Of a stretch of 64,000 nucleotides of DNA, positions 49,223-57,760 are shown in pieces. Position numbers and translations under genes: made by a program. Under the pieces are notes generated by a model. It was given only the letters and a program-made list of their open reading frames with translations. It was not told the origin of the DNA and searched no databases. The stretch is taken from NCBI GenBank assembly GCA_900066355.1, contig FMEL01000016.1:1-64000 (forward strand), in the 5' to 3' direction. Position 1 is the stretch's first letter; each line of letters opens with the position of its first letter. This stretch comes from an uncultured Ruminococcus sp. Its GTDB lineage: Bacteria > Bacillota > Clostridia > Lachnospirales > Lachnospiraceae.

Positions 49223-50632
49223 ATGAAGCTTTTTAATACAATGTCACGCAGAAAAGAAGAATTCGTACCGCTGGAAGAAGGAAAGGTGCGGATGTATGTA
49301 TGCGGACCGACAGTATACAACCTGATCCACATCGGAAATGCGAGACCGATGATCATTTTTGACACCGTACGCCGCTATCTGGAATACAAAGGTTACGAAG
49401 TAAATTATGTATCCAACTTCACAGACGTTGATGACAAGATCATCAAAAAGGCAATCGAAGAAGGTGTAAGCTCTGAAGAAATCTCACAGCGTTACATCGC
49501 AGAATGCAAGAAGGATATGGCCGGCATGAATGTAAAACCGGCAACCACACATCCGCTGGCAACACAGGAAATCGACGGAATGATCGATATGATCCAGACA
49601 CTGATCGACAAAGGATATGCTTATCCGGTTGCTGATGGTACCGTATATTTCCGTGTAAAGAAATTCAAAGAATACGGCAAACTTTCTCATAAAAATCTGG
49701 ATGATCTGCAGTCCGGTTTCCGTTCTCTGCAGGTATCCGGCGAAGACCAGAAAGAAGATCCGCTGGATTTCGTACTCTGGAAACCGAAAAAAGAAGGAGA
49801 ACCATTCTGGAAATCTCCATGGTGCGACGGAAGACCGGGATGGCACATCGAGTGCTCCGTTATGTCAAAGAAATACCTCGGAGAAGAAATCGATATCCAT
49901 GCAGGTGGCGAAGATCTTGTTTTTCCACATCATGAAAATGAAATCGCACAGAGCGAATGCTGCAATGGAGTTCCTTTTGCAAAATACTGGATGCACAATG
50001 CATTCCTGAACATTGACAACCGTAAGATGTCAAAATCTCTCGGAAATTTCCGTACCGTTCGTCAGATCGGAGAGCAGTACGATCTGCAGGTGCTTCGTTT
50101 CTTTATGCTGAATGCTCATTACAGAAGTCCGCTTAATTTCAGTGCAGACCTGATGGAATCTTCTAAGAATGCACTGGAGCGAATTACGGATGCGGCTGCA
50201 AGACTTTGTGACCGTCAGACAGCAGCTTCTGTACAGAAAGCATCCGAGGATGAAAAGAAGATGATGCAGGAAGAAGCTGCATTTGTAACGAAATTTGAAG
50301 AAGCAATGGATGATGACTTCAATACAGCAGATGCACTTGCCGCAGTATTTGAACTGGTTAAATTCGGCAATACAAATGTACAGGAAGGAAGCTCCGCGGA
50401 GTTTGCTGCACACACTCTTGAAGTGATGACAAAACTTTGTGATGTTCTCGGCCTGATCCTTGACAAAAAGGAAGAGATCCTTGATGAAGAGATCGAGAAT
50501 CTGATCACAGAACGTCAGGCAGCCAGAAAGGCAAAAGATTTCGCGAGGGCAGATGAGATCAGAGGATTACTTCTTGACAAAGGAATCGAGCTGAAAGATA
50601 CTCGTGAGGGTGTAAAATGGAAACGAATCTGA
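49223..50632 (+). CDS. cysS: Cysteinyl-tRNA synthetase
   Basis: A 469-residue class I synthetase. 'CGPTVYNLIHIGNARP' (about 27-42) holds the zinc Cys and HIGH motif, 'WHIECSVMS' the second zinc ligands, and 'RKMSKSLGNF' the KMSKS motif. GGAGG precedes ATG. It overlaps the mini-RNase III gene by 16 bases; cysS-mrnC-rlmB-sigH is a conserved Firmicute order. Confidence 0.97.
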   Translation: MKLFNTMSRRKEEFVPLEEGKVRMYVCGPTVYNLIHIGNARPMIIFDTVRRYLEYKGYEVNYVSNFTDVDDKIIKKAIEEGVSSEEISQRYIAECKKDMAGMNVKPATTHPLATQEIDGMIDMIQTLIDKGYAYPVADGTVYFRVKKFKEYGKLSHKNLDDLQSGFRSLQVSGEDQKEDPLDFVLWKPKKEGEPFWKSPWCDGRPGWHIECSVMSKKYLGEEIDIHAGGEDLVFPHHENEIAQSECCNGVPFAKYWMHNAFLNIDNRKMSKSLGNFRTVRQIGEQYDLQVLRFFMLNAHYRSPLNFSADLMESSKNALERITDAAARLCDRQTAASVQKASEDEKKMMQEEAAFVTKFEEAMDDDFNTADALAAVFELVKFGNTNVQEGSSAEFAAHTLEVMTKLCDVLGLILDKKEEILDEEIENLITERQAARKAKDFARADEIRGLLLDKGIELKDTREGVKWKRI

Positions 50633-51042
50633 TACAGCTGAAAGAATTGTTTCATCTGGAAGACCAGGATCTGCGGAGTTATTCTCCGCTGACTCTGGCA
50701 TACATCGGAGATGGAGTTTATGAACTGATCATCCGGACGATCCTGGTTAAGAAAGGCAACTGTCCGGTGAATCGTCTGCATAAGAAAGCAAGCAGTCTGG
50801 TGAAAGCCGGTGCACAGTCTGCAATCATGGAAGTGATCGAGGAGAAACTGACACCGGAGGAGCTGAGTGTTTACCGCAGGGGCAGGAATGCACATTCTCC
50901 GACTATGGCAAAACATGCAACAATGGCAGATTACCGTCGTGCGACCGGTTTTGAGGCATTGATGGGATATTTATATTTAAAAGAGGACTACACACGGATG
51001 CTCACTTTGGTCCGTATGGGAATCGGAGAGGATATTTTATGA
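50617..51042 (+). CDS. mrnC: Mini-ribonuclease 3
   Basis: A 141-residue RNase III-type catalytic domain without the dsRNA-binding domain. 'SPLTLAYIGDGVYELIIR' (about 19-36) holds the catalytic Asp/Glu set and 'MADYRRATGFEALMGYLYL' (about 104-122) the second acidic pair. The family matures 23S rRNA in Bacillus. Its start overlaps cysS and its stop overlaps rlmB by four bases. Confidence 0.95.
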   Translation: METNLIQLKELFHLEDQDLRSYSPLTLAYIGDGVYELIIRTILVKKGNCPVNRLHKKASSLVKAGAQSAIMEVIEEKLTPEELSVYRRGRNAHSPTMAKHATMADYRRATGFEALMGYLYLKEDYTRMLTLVRMGIGEDIL

Positions 51043-51782
51043 GTGAACAGATAGAAGGACGCAACGCGGTACTGGAAGCTTTCCGTTCCGGAAAATGCGT
51101 GGACAAGCTTTTTATCCTTGACGGATGTCAGGATGGACCGGTGCGTACGATTGCAAGAGAAGCGCGCAAGACCGATACGATCATCAACTATGTGTCAAAA
51201 GAACGCCTGGATCAGCTCAGTGAGACAAGAGCACATCAGGGTGTGATCGCGCAGGTTGCAGCTTATGAGTACAGTACGGTGGAAGAGATTCTTGCCAGAG
51301 CAGAAGAAAAGGGTGAACCGCCATTTTTGATTCTTCTGGACAATGTAGAAGATCCGCACAATCTCGGCGCAATCATCCGTACAGCGAATCTTGCCGGAGC
51401 GCATGGCGTTATCATACCGAAGAGACGTGCAGTAGGACTGACATCTACTGTAGCGAAAACTTCCGCAGGTGCGATCAACTATACACCGGTTGCAAAAGTA
51501 ACAAATATTGTAAGAACGATTGAAGAACTGAAAGAAAAAGGAATCTGGTTTGTCTGCGCAGATATGGGTGGAGAGACCATGTATGATCTGGATCTGACAG
51601 GACCGATGGGACTTGTGATCGGAAATGAGGGAGAAGGTGTCAGCCGTCTGGTACGTGAAGCATGTGATTTCACAGCATCCATACCGATGAAGGGAGATAT
51701 TGATTCTCTGAATGCTTCTGTGGCAGCAGGAGTTCTTGCCTATGAAATCGTAAGACAGAGACTGGTAAAAAGCAGCAAATAA
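51039..51782 (+). CDS. rlmB: 23S rRNA (guanosine-2'-O-)-methyltransferase RlmB
   Basis: A 247-residue SpoU-family methyltransferase. An N-terminal L30e-like substrate-binding domain (about 1-75) precedes the knotted SAM domain with 'LLDNVEDPHNLGAIIRTANLAGAHGVI' (motif 1, about 107-133), 'GPMGLVIGNEGEGVSR' (motif 2) and 'IPMKGDIDSLNASVAAGV' (motif 3). ATGA overlap with mrnC shows translational coupling. Confidence 0.95.
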   Translation: MSEQIEGRNAVLEAFRSGKCVDKLFILDGCQDGPVRTIAREARKTDTIINYVSKERLDQLSETRAHQGVIAQVAAYEYSTVEEILARAEEKGEPPFLILLDNVEDPHNLGAIIRTANLAGAHGVIIPKRRAVGLTSTVAKTSAGAINYTPVAKVTNIVRTIEELKEKGIWFVCADMGGETMYDLDLTGPMGLVIGNEGEGVSRLVREACDFTASIPMKGDIDSLNASVAAGVLAYEIVRQRLVKSSK

Positions 51783-51795
51783 AAGGGGAAACAGA

Positions 51796-52404
51796 ATGAG
51801 CCGTTACAATCAGTACAGCGACGAAGAACTGATTTTCAGACTGCGACAGGGAGAGACGGAAATATCGGATTATCTGATGGAAAAATACAAGGAGTTTGTC
51901 CGCAAAAAGGCAAGAGCCATGTTTTTGATCGGAGGAGAGACAGACGACCTGATCCAGGAGGGAATGATCGGACTTTTTAAGGCAATCCAGAATTACCAGC
52001 CGGATAGGGAAGCGTCTTTTCAGACATTTGCAGGTTTGTGTATTGACCGGCAGCTTTACAGTGCGGTACAGAATTCAAACAGGCAGAAACATCTTCCACT
52101 GAATACGTATATTTCGCTCAGTAATGAGGAAGAATCTGTGCATCTGGAAGGCTCGTGGGATTCCCGCACAGAAGACCCGGAATCCATTGTGATCGATCAG
52201 GAAAGTACGAGAAATCTGGAACAGGAGATCAGCAAGGTCTTAAGCCCGATGGAAAACAAAGTACTGAATTACTATATGAAGGGATACGGTTACGTAAAGA
52301 TTGCGGAGATCATGGGCAAAACACCGAAATCCATCGACAATGCGCTGCAGCGTATCCGAGGTAAGATTCGCAATTTTTCTCTTCCTTTTTTGATACAAAA
52401 GTAG
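51796..52404 (+). CDS. sigH: RNA polymerase sigma factor SigH (sigma-30 type)
   Basis: A 202-residue sigma-70-family factor. Region 2 ('ISDYLMEKYKEFVRKKARAMFLIGGETDDLIQEGMIGLFKAIQNY' stretch, about 22-67) and region 4 ('LSPMENKVLNYYMKGYGYVKIAEIMGKTPKSIDNALQRIRGK', about 150-192) match SigH, the transition-phase and sporulation sigma factor. The position after mrnC-rlmB is the classic sigH locus. Confidence 0.93.
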   Translation: MSRYNQYSDEELIFRLRQGETEISDYLMEKYKEFVRKKARAMFLIGGETDDLIQEGMIGLFKAIQNYQPDREASFQTFAGLCIDRQLYSAVQNSNRQKHLPLNTYISLSNEEESVHLEGSWDSRTEDPESIVIDQESTRNLEQEISKVLSPMENKVLNYYMKGYGYVKIAEIMGKTPKSIDNALQRIRGKIRNFSLPFLIQK

Positions 52405-52473
52405 TAAAATAACACTAACATTATTCAGAGTATCGGATAGATGGTTTCTGTATATGAAAGGAGATACGAAATT

Positions 52474-52794
52474 ATGGCAAAGATTAATAAATATTGGGGA
52501 TTTGTAGCAGTCGGAGCAGTTGCCGCCGCAGCAGCAGGAGCAATCGCGGCACTTGCATTCCGCAAAGACCCGCTGGATGATTTCGAGGATTTTGATGAAG
52601 ATTTCGAGGATGAGACCGAAGAAGAAACATCAAAGCCTGAAGAAAAGAAAGAAACATCAGAAGCTTTTGAAGCATGGGATGAGACTGAAGATGCTGTAGA
52701 AAAGGCTGTAGAAGAAACTGCTGAAACAGCAGATGCCGAGCACGCAGTAGAAGAAGCAATCAAAGAAGAGAAAGAAGAACAGGAAGAAGAATAA
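52474..52794 (+). CDS. Small membrane protein with acidic tail
   Basis: A 106-residue protein starting at 52474 after AAAGGAG. One Ala/Gly-rich membrane helix (about 8-28) is followed by a charged tail of about 75 residues dominated by Glu, Asp and Lys with Ala-Val heptads, likely coiled or disordered. I recognise no family; YtxH-like proteins have a similar plan. It has no partner apart from following sigH. Confidence 0.75.
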   Translation: MAKINKYWGFVAVGAVAAAAAGAIAALAFRKDPLDDFEDFDEDFEDETEEETSKPEEKKETSEAFEAWDETEDAVEKAVEETAETADAEHAVEEAIKEEKEEQEEE

Positions 52795-52837
52795 ATCTGA
52801 ATCCGGTTCAGTTTAATAATAAGAACTATGAAGATAA

Positions 52838-52867
52838 CAAGAGGCAGGTCGATTGACCTGCCTCTTG
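52838..52867. terminator. Bidirectional terminator between the small membrane protein and glnS
   Basis: CAAGAGGCAGGTC and GACCTGCCTCTTG pair perfectly around GATT. T-rich sequence follows on the plus strand; glnS converges from the other side. Confidence 0.85.
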
Positions 52868-52895
52868 TTTGTTGCATCATTCATTTCCGAAAGAA

Positions 52896-54560
52896 TTATT
52901 TCGGAAGACGGAAAGAACTCTTAAGGGATACAATACGGTTAAATACCGGTGCACCTTCTTTGGAATCATGGATATCTGCACAATAGAATCCGTTTCTTAC
53001 GAATTGATAGCTGTCGTAGCCTTTGGCTTCCATAAGTGCCGGCTCTACGTAAGCGGTAACGGTTGTAAGGGAGTTCGGATTTACGTTCAGGGATCCATCT
53101 TCTTTATTGTATACGCCTTTTTCTTCATCTACGATGTTTTCATAAAGACGTACGGTTGCCTCTTTTGCGTTGGTAGCTTCTACCCAGTGAATTGTACCTT
53201 TTACTTTACGTCCGTCCGGAGCGTTACCGCCTTTGGTAGCCGGATCGTAAGTACAGTGTACAACACGTACAGTGCCGTCATCATCTGCTTCATAACCGGT
53301 ACAGGTGACAAAGTATGCGTTCATCAGACGAACTTCTGTACCGAGGAAAAGTCTCTTGTATTTACGCGGCGGGTCGATCATGAAATCGTCGCGTTCGATA
53401 TAAAGTTCACCACTGAATGGAATCTTACGGGTTCCGAGAGCTTCGTTTTCCATGTTGTTCGGAGCATCCAGGTATTCTACCTGTCCTTCCGGATAATTGT
53501 CGATTACGAGTTTGACCGGATCCATGACTGCCATCATACGAGGACGTTTTAATTTGAGGTCTTCACGAATGCAGTACTCAAGCATTGCATAGTCTACAGA
53601 GCTGTTGGCTTTGGAGACACCGCAGAGATCTACAAACATTTTGATGGATTCCGGTGTGAAACCACGTCTGCGCAGTGCGGCGATGGAAACAAGACGAGGA
53701 TCATCCCATCCGTCTACGATGCCGTCTTCGACCAGTTTCTTGATGTAACGCTTACCTGTTACGACATTTGTAAGGTAAAGCTTTGCAAATTCAATCTGTT
53801 TCGGTGGCTGCGGATATTCGAGTTCACGTACTACCCAGTCATACAGCGGGCGGTGATCTTCAAATTCGAGTGTACAGATAGAATGTGTGATACCTTCGAT
53901 CGCATCTTCGATCGGATGAGCGAAGTCATACATCGGGTAGATGCACCATGTATCGCCGGTTCTGTGGTGAGTCATATGAGCAACACGATAGATGACCGGG
54001 TCACGCATGTTCATATTCGGAGATGCCATGTCGATCTTTGCACGGAGAACCTTTTCTCCATCAGCATATTTGCCCTCTTTCATTTCTTCAAAAAGCTGAA
54101 GGTTTTCTTCTACAGAACGGTTGCGGTACGGGCTTTCTTTACCAGGCTCTGTCAGAGTGCCACGATACTGGCGGATCTCGTCGGCGGTCAGGTCACAGAC
54201 ATAAGCCTTGCCTTTTTTGATCAGCTTGATTGCAGCTTCATACATCTGACCGAAATAATCGGAAGCGAAGAAAAGTCTGTCCTCCCAGTCAGCACCGAGC
54301 CATTTGATATCTGCTTTGATGGATTCTACAAATTCACTTTTTTCTTTTGTAGGGTTGGTATCATCAAAACGCATATTAAACTTGCCGTTGTATTCTTTGG
54401 CAAGTCCGTAATTTAAAAGAATGGATTTGGCATGTCCGATATGGAGGTATCCATTAGGTTCCGGTGGAAAGCGGGTGTGGACGGTGTCATAAACGCCATC
54501 AGCCAGATCCTTGTCAATGATGTTTTCAATAAAATTTTTAGAAACGGTTTCGTTATCCAT
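52896..54560 (-). CDS. glnS: Glutaminyl-tRNA synthetase
   Basis: A 554-residue class I synthetase. HIGH is at residues 40-43 ('GYLHIGHAKS'), 'RFDDTNP' at about 64-70 and the specificity block 'YPMYDFAHPIEDAIEGITHSICT' at about 208-230. The KMSKS-like loop reads VVTGKR (266-271) before 'YIKKL', instead of the MSKR of E. coli GlnRS. Two beta-barrel anticodon-binding domains occupy the C-terminal part. GGAGGG lies before the ATG. A dedicated GlnRS means at least part of Gln-tRNA is charged directly. Confidence 0.96.
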   Translation of the reverse strand: MDNETVSKNFIENIIDKDLADGVYDTVHTRFPPEPNGYLHIGHAKSILLNYGLAKEYNGKFNMRFDDTNPTKEKSEFVESIKADIKWLGADWEDRLFFASDYFGQMYEAAIKLIKKGKAYVCDLTADEIRQYRGTLTEPGKESPYRNRSVEENLQLFEEMKEGKYADGEKVLRAKIDMASPNMNMRDPVIYRVAHMTHHRTGDTWCIYPMYDFAHPIEDAIEGITHSICTLEFEDHRPLYDWVVRELEYPQPPKQIEFAKLYLTNVVTGKRYIKKLVEDGIVDGWDDPRLVSIAALRRRGFTPESIKMFVDLCGVSKANSSVDYAMLEYCIREDLKLKRPRMMAVMDPVKLVIDNYPEGQVEYLDAPNNMENEALGTRKIPFSGELYIERDDFMIDPPRKYKRLFLGTEVRLMNAYFVTCTGYEADDDGTVRVVHCTYDPATKGGNAPDGRKVKGTIHWVEATNAKEATVRLYENIVDEEKGVYNKEDGSLNVNPNSLTTVTAYVEPALMEAKGYDSYQFVRNGFYCADIHDSKEGAPVFNRIVSLKSSFRLPK

Positions 54561-54771
54561 CTCTTTCCCTCCTGAATGGTTCTTTAAAGGTTAATCATAT
54601 CATAAAAATGTGGAATTTAAAAGATTTCCTGCGAAAAATATAGAAAAGAAAAAATATTTTTATAAAAAAGAAAAGCATTTGTGGAAGAAAGTATTTTTAT
54701 ATGGCGTTTTATATGAATATTGGTTGACAATGTGTGGGAAGGCATAATTGGTATATAAAATATGCTTTTTT
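54561..54771. other. A/T-rich intergenic region upstream of glnS
   Basis: No gene. It must hold the glnS promoter on the minus strand, but no good -35/-10 pair is evident. A TTGACA at 54724 on the plus strand has no well-placed -10. Confidence 0.4.
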
Positions 54772-54840
54772 ACCGTGACAGCCGCAGGCAAAGGCATTTA
54801 TGGTAAGAAATCAAAGGTTATTACCATTACAATCAAATAA
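54772..54840 (+). pseudogene. Tail remnant of a repeat-type secreted protein
   Basis: Twenty-two codons followed by TAA read TVTAAGKGIYGKKSKVIT plus a few Ile/Thr/Lys residues. This is the ending typical of Fn3/Ig-like repeat proteins (AGKGxYxGKKSKxxxITIK) in this group. There is no start or body upstream, and the bidirectional terminator follows directly, as it would after a real gene. Confidence 0.55.
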
Positions 54841-54854
54841 AAACACTCAATAAA

Positions 54855-54897
54855 AAAATGACGCAGATCTCGATGGAAAGAGATTTGCGTCATTTTT
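54855..54897. terminator. Bidirectional terminator between the gene remnant and tRNA-Thr
   Basis: AAATGACGCAGATCTC pairs with GAGATTTGCGTCATTT, with A-tracts on one side and T-tracts on the other, so it works in both directions. On the minus strand it ends the tRNA-Thr transcript. Confidence 0.88.
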
Positions 54898-54920
54898 TAT
54901 GAAAAGGGCAAAAAAATAAA

Positions 54921-54992
54921 GCTGCTGACGGGAATCGAACCCGTGACCTCCGCCTTACCAAGGCGACGCTCTACCGACTGAGCCACAGCAGC
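54921..54992 (-). tRNA. tRNA-Thr (anticodon GGT)
   Basis: On the minus strand the acceptor GCTGCTG/CAGCAGC, D arm GCTC/GAGC, anticodon stem TCGCC/GGCGG with loop TTGGTAA, and T arm ACGGG-TTCGATT-CCCGT give a complete cloverleaf. The anticodon GGT reads threonine codons ACC/ACT. CCA is not encoded. Confidence 0.97.
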
Positions 54993-55032
54993 ATTTACAT
55001 ATTTGAGGGCAATTTACCGCTCACAGTTGATA

Positions 55033-55061
55033 ATAATAGCAGAAAAACAATATACTGTCAA
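55033..55061 (-). promoter_or_regulatory. tRNA-Thr promoter
   Basis: On the minus strand TTGACA, 17 bases, TATTAT with a TGC extension. Confidence 0.85.
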
Positions 55062-55132
55062 CAGGTAATTTCAAAATTTATTCTATGTATTTGGCATAAA
55101 TATGTTCTAATTATGAAAAATGTTTTTCGCGG

Positions 55133-55161
55133 TTGCACGATTTTGAGAGACAGGGTATACT
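55133..55161 (+). promoter_or_regulatory. Promoter of the maf operon
   Basis: TTGCAC, 17 bases, TATACT, 36 bases before the maf start codon. Confidence 0.8.
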
Positions 55162-55196
55162 GTTACCGAAGTAAAACGAAGAAAAGGAAGAGCTTT

Positions 55197-55787
55197 ATGA
55201 GAAAAATCATACTTGCATCTGCGTCACCGAGGCGGCGTGAACTGCTTGCGGCGGCAGGTGTTATTTTTCAGATATGTGTAGCAGAAGGCGAAGAAAAGAT
55301 TACAGCAGATAGTCCGGATGAGATCGTCTGTGAATTATCTGCCCAGAAGGCTGAGGAGATCGCTTCGAAGGTTGAACTGGAAGAGGGGACAGTGATTATT
55401 GGAGCAGATACGATTGTTTCTTATAAGAATGAAATCTTAGGAAAGCCGTCCGATGAGCAGGCTGCATTTGAAATGTTGAAAATGCTGCAGGGAAATACCC
55501 ACCAGGTTTATACCGGTGTGACAGTTCTGGTCAAAAAGAATGGAAAATGGGAGAAATATTCTTTTGCAGAATGTACGGATGTTACTTTTTATCCTGTGAC
55601 AGATGAAGAAATCCATGCATATATAAAGAGTGGGGAACCGATGGATAAAGCCGGAAGTTACGGAATTCAGGGAAGCTTTGGCATCTATGTAAAGGAAATT
55701 CATGGTGAGTATACGAATGTAGTCGGCCTTCCGGTCGGAAGACTCTTTTATGAATTGAAGAAACTGGGGATTGAGTTAAGAGGATAA
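55197..55787 (+). CDS. maf: Maf-type nucleotide pyrophosphatase (dTTP/UTP or modified NTP)
   Basis: A 196-residue Maf protein that hydrolyses non-canonical or pyrimidine NTPs. 'LASASPRRRELL' (about 5-16) is the family's N-terminal signature, 'IGADTIVSYKNEILGKP' (about 69-85) holds the catalytic acid, and 'AGSYGIQGSFGIYVKEIHGEYTNVVGLP' region the C-terminal block. The start at 55197 lies after both the promoter and an AAGGAAG site. It heads a four-gene operon with two HAD phosphatases and a small acidic protein. Confidence 0.94.
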   Translation: MRKIILASASPRRRELLAAAGVIFQICVAEGEEKITADSPDEIVCELSAQKAEEIASKVELEEGTVIIGADTIVSYKNEILGKPSDEQAAFEMLKMLQGNTHQVYTGVTVLVKKNGKWEKYSFAECTDVTFYPVTDEEIHAYIKSGEPMDKAGSYGIQGSFGIYVKEIHGEYTNVVGLPVGRLFYELKKLGIELRG

Positions 55788-55791
55788 ACAG

Positions 55792-56457
55792 ATGATAAAA
55801 GCATGTATTTTTGATCTTGACGGTACACTTGCAAATACGTTGGAATCTATGGCATATGTGGCCAATGAGATTCTGGAAAAACTGGAACTTACACCGCAGC
55901 CGGTGGAAAACTTTAAATATTACAGCGGCGAAGGTGCGGATATGCTGATCAGACGTTGCCTGAAAGATGCAGGTGATCCGGAACTGATGCATTATGAGGA
56001 ATGCCGCAGCCTCTACAGAGAGAAATTTGATGCAGATCCACTCTATAAAGTGGTTCCATATGATGGGATTATGGAGACATTGAAAGAACTGAAAAATCGC
56101 GGGATGAAGCTGGCCGTCTGCTCCAACAAGCCACATGTGGCAGCGGTGAAAGTAATTGCGCAGATGTTTGACGGATATTTTGACCTGGTGATCGGACAGA
56201 GCGATGCGATACGCCGAAAACCGGCACCGGATGGCCCGTTAAAGGCAGCACAGGAATTTGGAGTGACACCGTCAGAATGTATGTATGTGGGAGATACCAA
56301 AACAGACATGGAAACCGGAAATGCAGCCAAGATGCATACAGTAGGTGTACTCTGGGGATTCCGCGACCGCCGGGAGCTTGAAAGTAACGGCGCAGAAGTA
56401 ATTGCAGAAAAACCGCAGGATTTACTGAAGATATGTGAGGAATGGAAAAATGATTAA
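55792..56457 (+). CDS. HAD family hydrolase, phosphoglycolate-phosphatase-like
   Basis: A 221-residue class IA HAD phosphatase: motif I 'FDLDGTLANT', motif II 'VCSNKPH', motif III Lys in 'RRKPAPDGP', motif IV 'YVGDTKTDMETG'. Four bases after maf and overlapping the next gene by eight bases. Substrate unknown; Gph-type enzymes clear 2-phosphoglycolate and pyrophosphate. Confidence 0.92.
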   Translation: MIKACIFDLDGTLANTLESMAYVANEILEKLELTPQPVENFKYYSGEGADMLIRRCLKDAGDPELMHYEECRSLYREKFDADPLYKVVPYDGIMETLKELKNRGMKLAVCSNKPHVAAVKVIAQMFDGYFDLVIGQSDAIRRKPAPDGPLKAAQEFGVTPSECMYVGDTKTDMETGNAAKMHTVGVLWGFRDRRELESNGAEVIAEKPQDLLKICEEWKND

Positions 56458-57277
56458 GTTGGTTGCAAGTGATCTGGATGGAACGTTATTAATGAAAGGT
56501 GCGCAGAGCCTTCCGGAGGATATTTTTCCGCTGATCAGACAGTTAAAAGATCTGGGGATTCTTTTTATAGCGGCAAGCGGACGCCAGTATGCCAACATGA
56601 AAAAAATGTTTGCTCCGGTAGCAGATGATATGGCTTTTATCTGTGAAAATGGTGGGCTGGCAGTTTATCATGAAAATGTAATGTATCAGAATTATTTTGA
56701 TCAGAATCTGGTCAGAGAAATTGCAGAGTGTATTTATAACAGAGAAGGGTCTGAATTTACCTGTTCTACAAAAGATTTCTATTATATAAAACCAAAGACA
56801 GAGCATTTCAGGAATCATATGATCAATGTAGTGGGAAATGTCTGCAAAGAAATTCAGAGCTTTGAAGAAATAAAGGAGCCATGCATGAAGCTTGCTGTGT
56901 ATGAGCAGGGTGGACTGCAGGAAGACACGATTTACTACTGGAGAGAAAGATTTGGTGACAGGTGTACAGTTGTAACATCAGGAACTGCATGGGTGGATTT
57001 TATTCCTTTTACAACAAATAAGGCAAGAGGACTGGCAGAATACCAGAAAATTCTGAATATCAAACCAGAAGAGTGCATTACATTCGGGGATGAATACAAT
57101 GATATCGATATGCTGAAATCAGTTCCGTATGGCTTCGCGATGGCACATGCAAAATCGGGTGTAAAAGAAGTGGCAGCATATGAAACGGACAGAGTACAGA
57201 CAATATTGAAAAAGCTGATCAAAGCAAAAGGAAATATAGAGGAGGTGCTGAAAGAATGTATTCAGAAGAAGCAGTAG
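56450..57277 (+). CDS. Cof-type HAD-IIB phosphatase
   Basis: A 275-residue phosphatase of the Cof/YidA type with motif I 'SDLDGTLL', motif II 'AASGRQYANMKKMF', motif III Lys in 'TNKARGLAEY' and motif IV 'FGDEYNDIDML'. The C2 cap lies between motifs II and III. ATG 56450 overlaps the previous stop; an upstream GTG-type start is not needed. The 3' end overlaps the following small gene by 22 bases. Confidence 0.92.
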   Translation: MIKLVASDLDGTLLMKGAQSLPEDIFPLIRQLKDLGILFIAASGRQYANMKKMFAPVADDMAFICENGGLAVYHENVMYQNYFDQNLVREIAECIYNREGSEFTCSTKDFYYIKPKTEHFRNHMINVVGNVCKEIQSFEEIKEPCMKLAVYEQGGLQEDTIYYWRERFGDRCTVVTSGTAWVDFIPFTTNKARGLAEYQKILNIKPEECITFGDEYNDIDMLKSVPYGFAMAHAKSGVKEVAAYETDRVQTILKKLIKAKGNIEEVLKECIQKKQ

Positions 57278-57513
57278 AAGTTTTTCTCAAAGATCAGAGC
57301 AGACTTTATGATGAACCGGTCGCAGAGACACCGGAGGAAGCGCAGGAATTTCTTGAAGACTGTATGGCGGTAGAAGTGGAAAATATCAAAGAAGTCAGAG
57401 CGTATCTGGATGAGGCAGGTGCTGATGTCAGTGGAATGACTGATGAGGATCTGGAAGAAGCGTGTGAGGTATTTACACTGCCATCCGGTGGATATCTGAT
57501 TGTAGAGGCCTGA
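57256..57513 (+). CDS. Small acidic protein, unknown function
   Basis: An 85-residue, strongly acidic protein ending the maf operon. It starts within the last codons of the Cof phosphatase gene after a GAGGAGG site. The middle part has helical Glu/Val heptads and the end 'FTLPSGGYLIVEA' looks like a short beta hairpin. I recognise no domain. The tight overlap suggests a conserved operon partner. Confidence 0.8.
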   Translation: MYSEEAVEVFLKDQSRLYDEPVAETPEEAQEFLEDCMAVEVENIKEVRAYLDEAGADVSGMTDEDLEEACEVFTLPSGGYLIVEA

Positions 57514-57541
57514 GAACTGGAAACCGAAAGAAAAGTTGCGG

Positions 57542-57582
57542 AAATATCCCTGTCCGGCAATGAACGGATGGGGATATTTTTT
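57542..57582 (+). terminator. Terminator of the maf operon
   Basis: AAATATCCC(TG)TCCG pairs with CGGA(TG)GGGATATTT, followed by T residues. Confidence 0.88.
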
Positions 57583-57760
57583 GTGTCTGAAGGACAAAAT
57601 GGTGGCAAAGCATATATACGGGAAATCGTAAAATACAAATTACATCCGTAAAAAATGCTGTGCTATAATTTCTGACAGAAGAAGGGCAGAATGCCCACGT
57701 AAATAATATAAGACGTAATTTCAGATCGCTTATAAAAAGAGACTAAAAGGAGGGTGTGTT

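Noticed and set aside
54724..54765. A plus-strand promoter before the surface-protein tail
   Set aside because: TTGACA has no -10 at an acceptable distance and there is no gene start after it.
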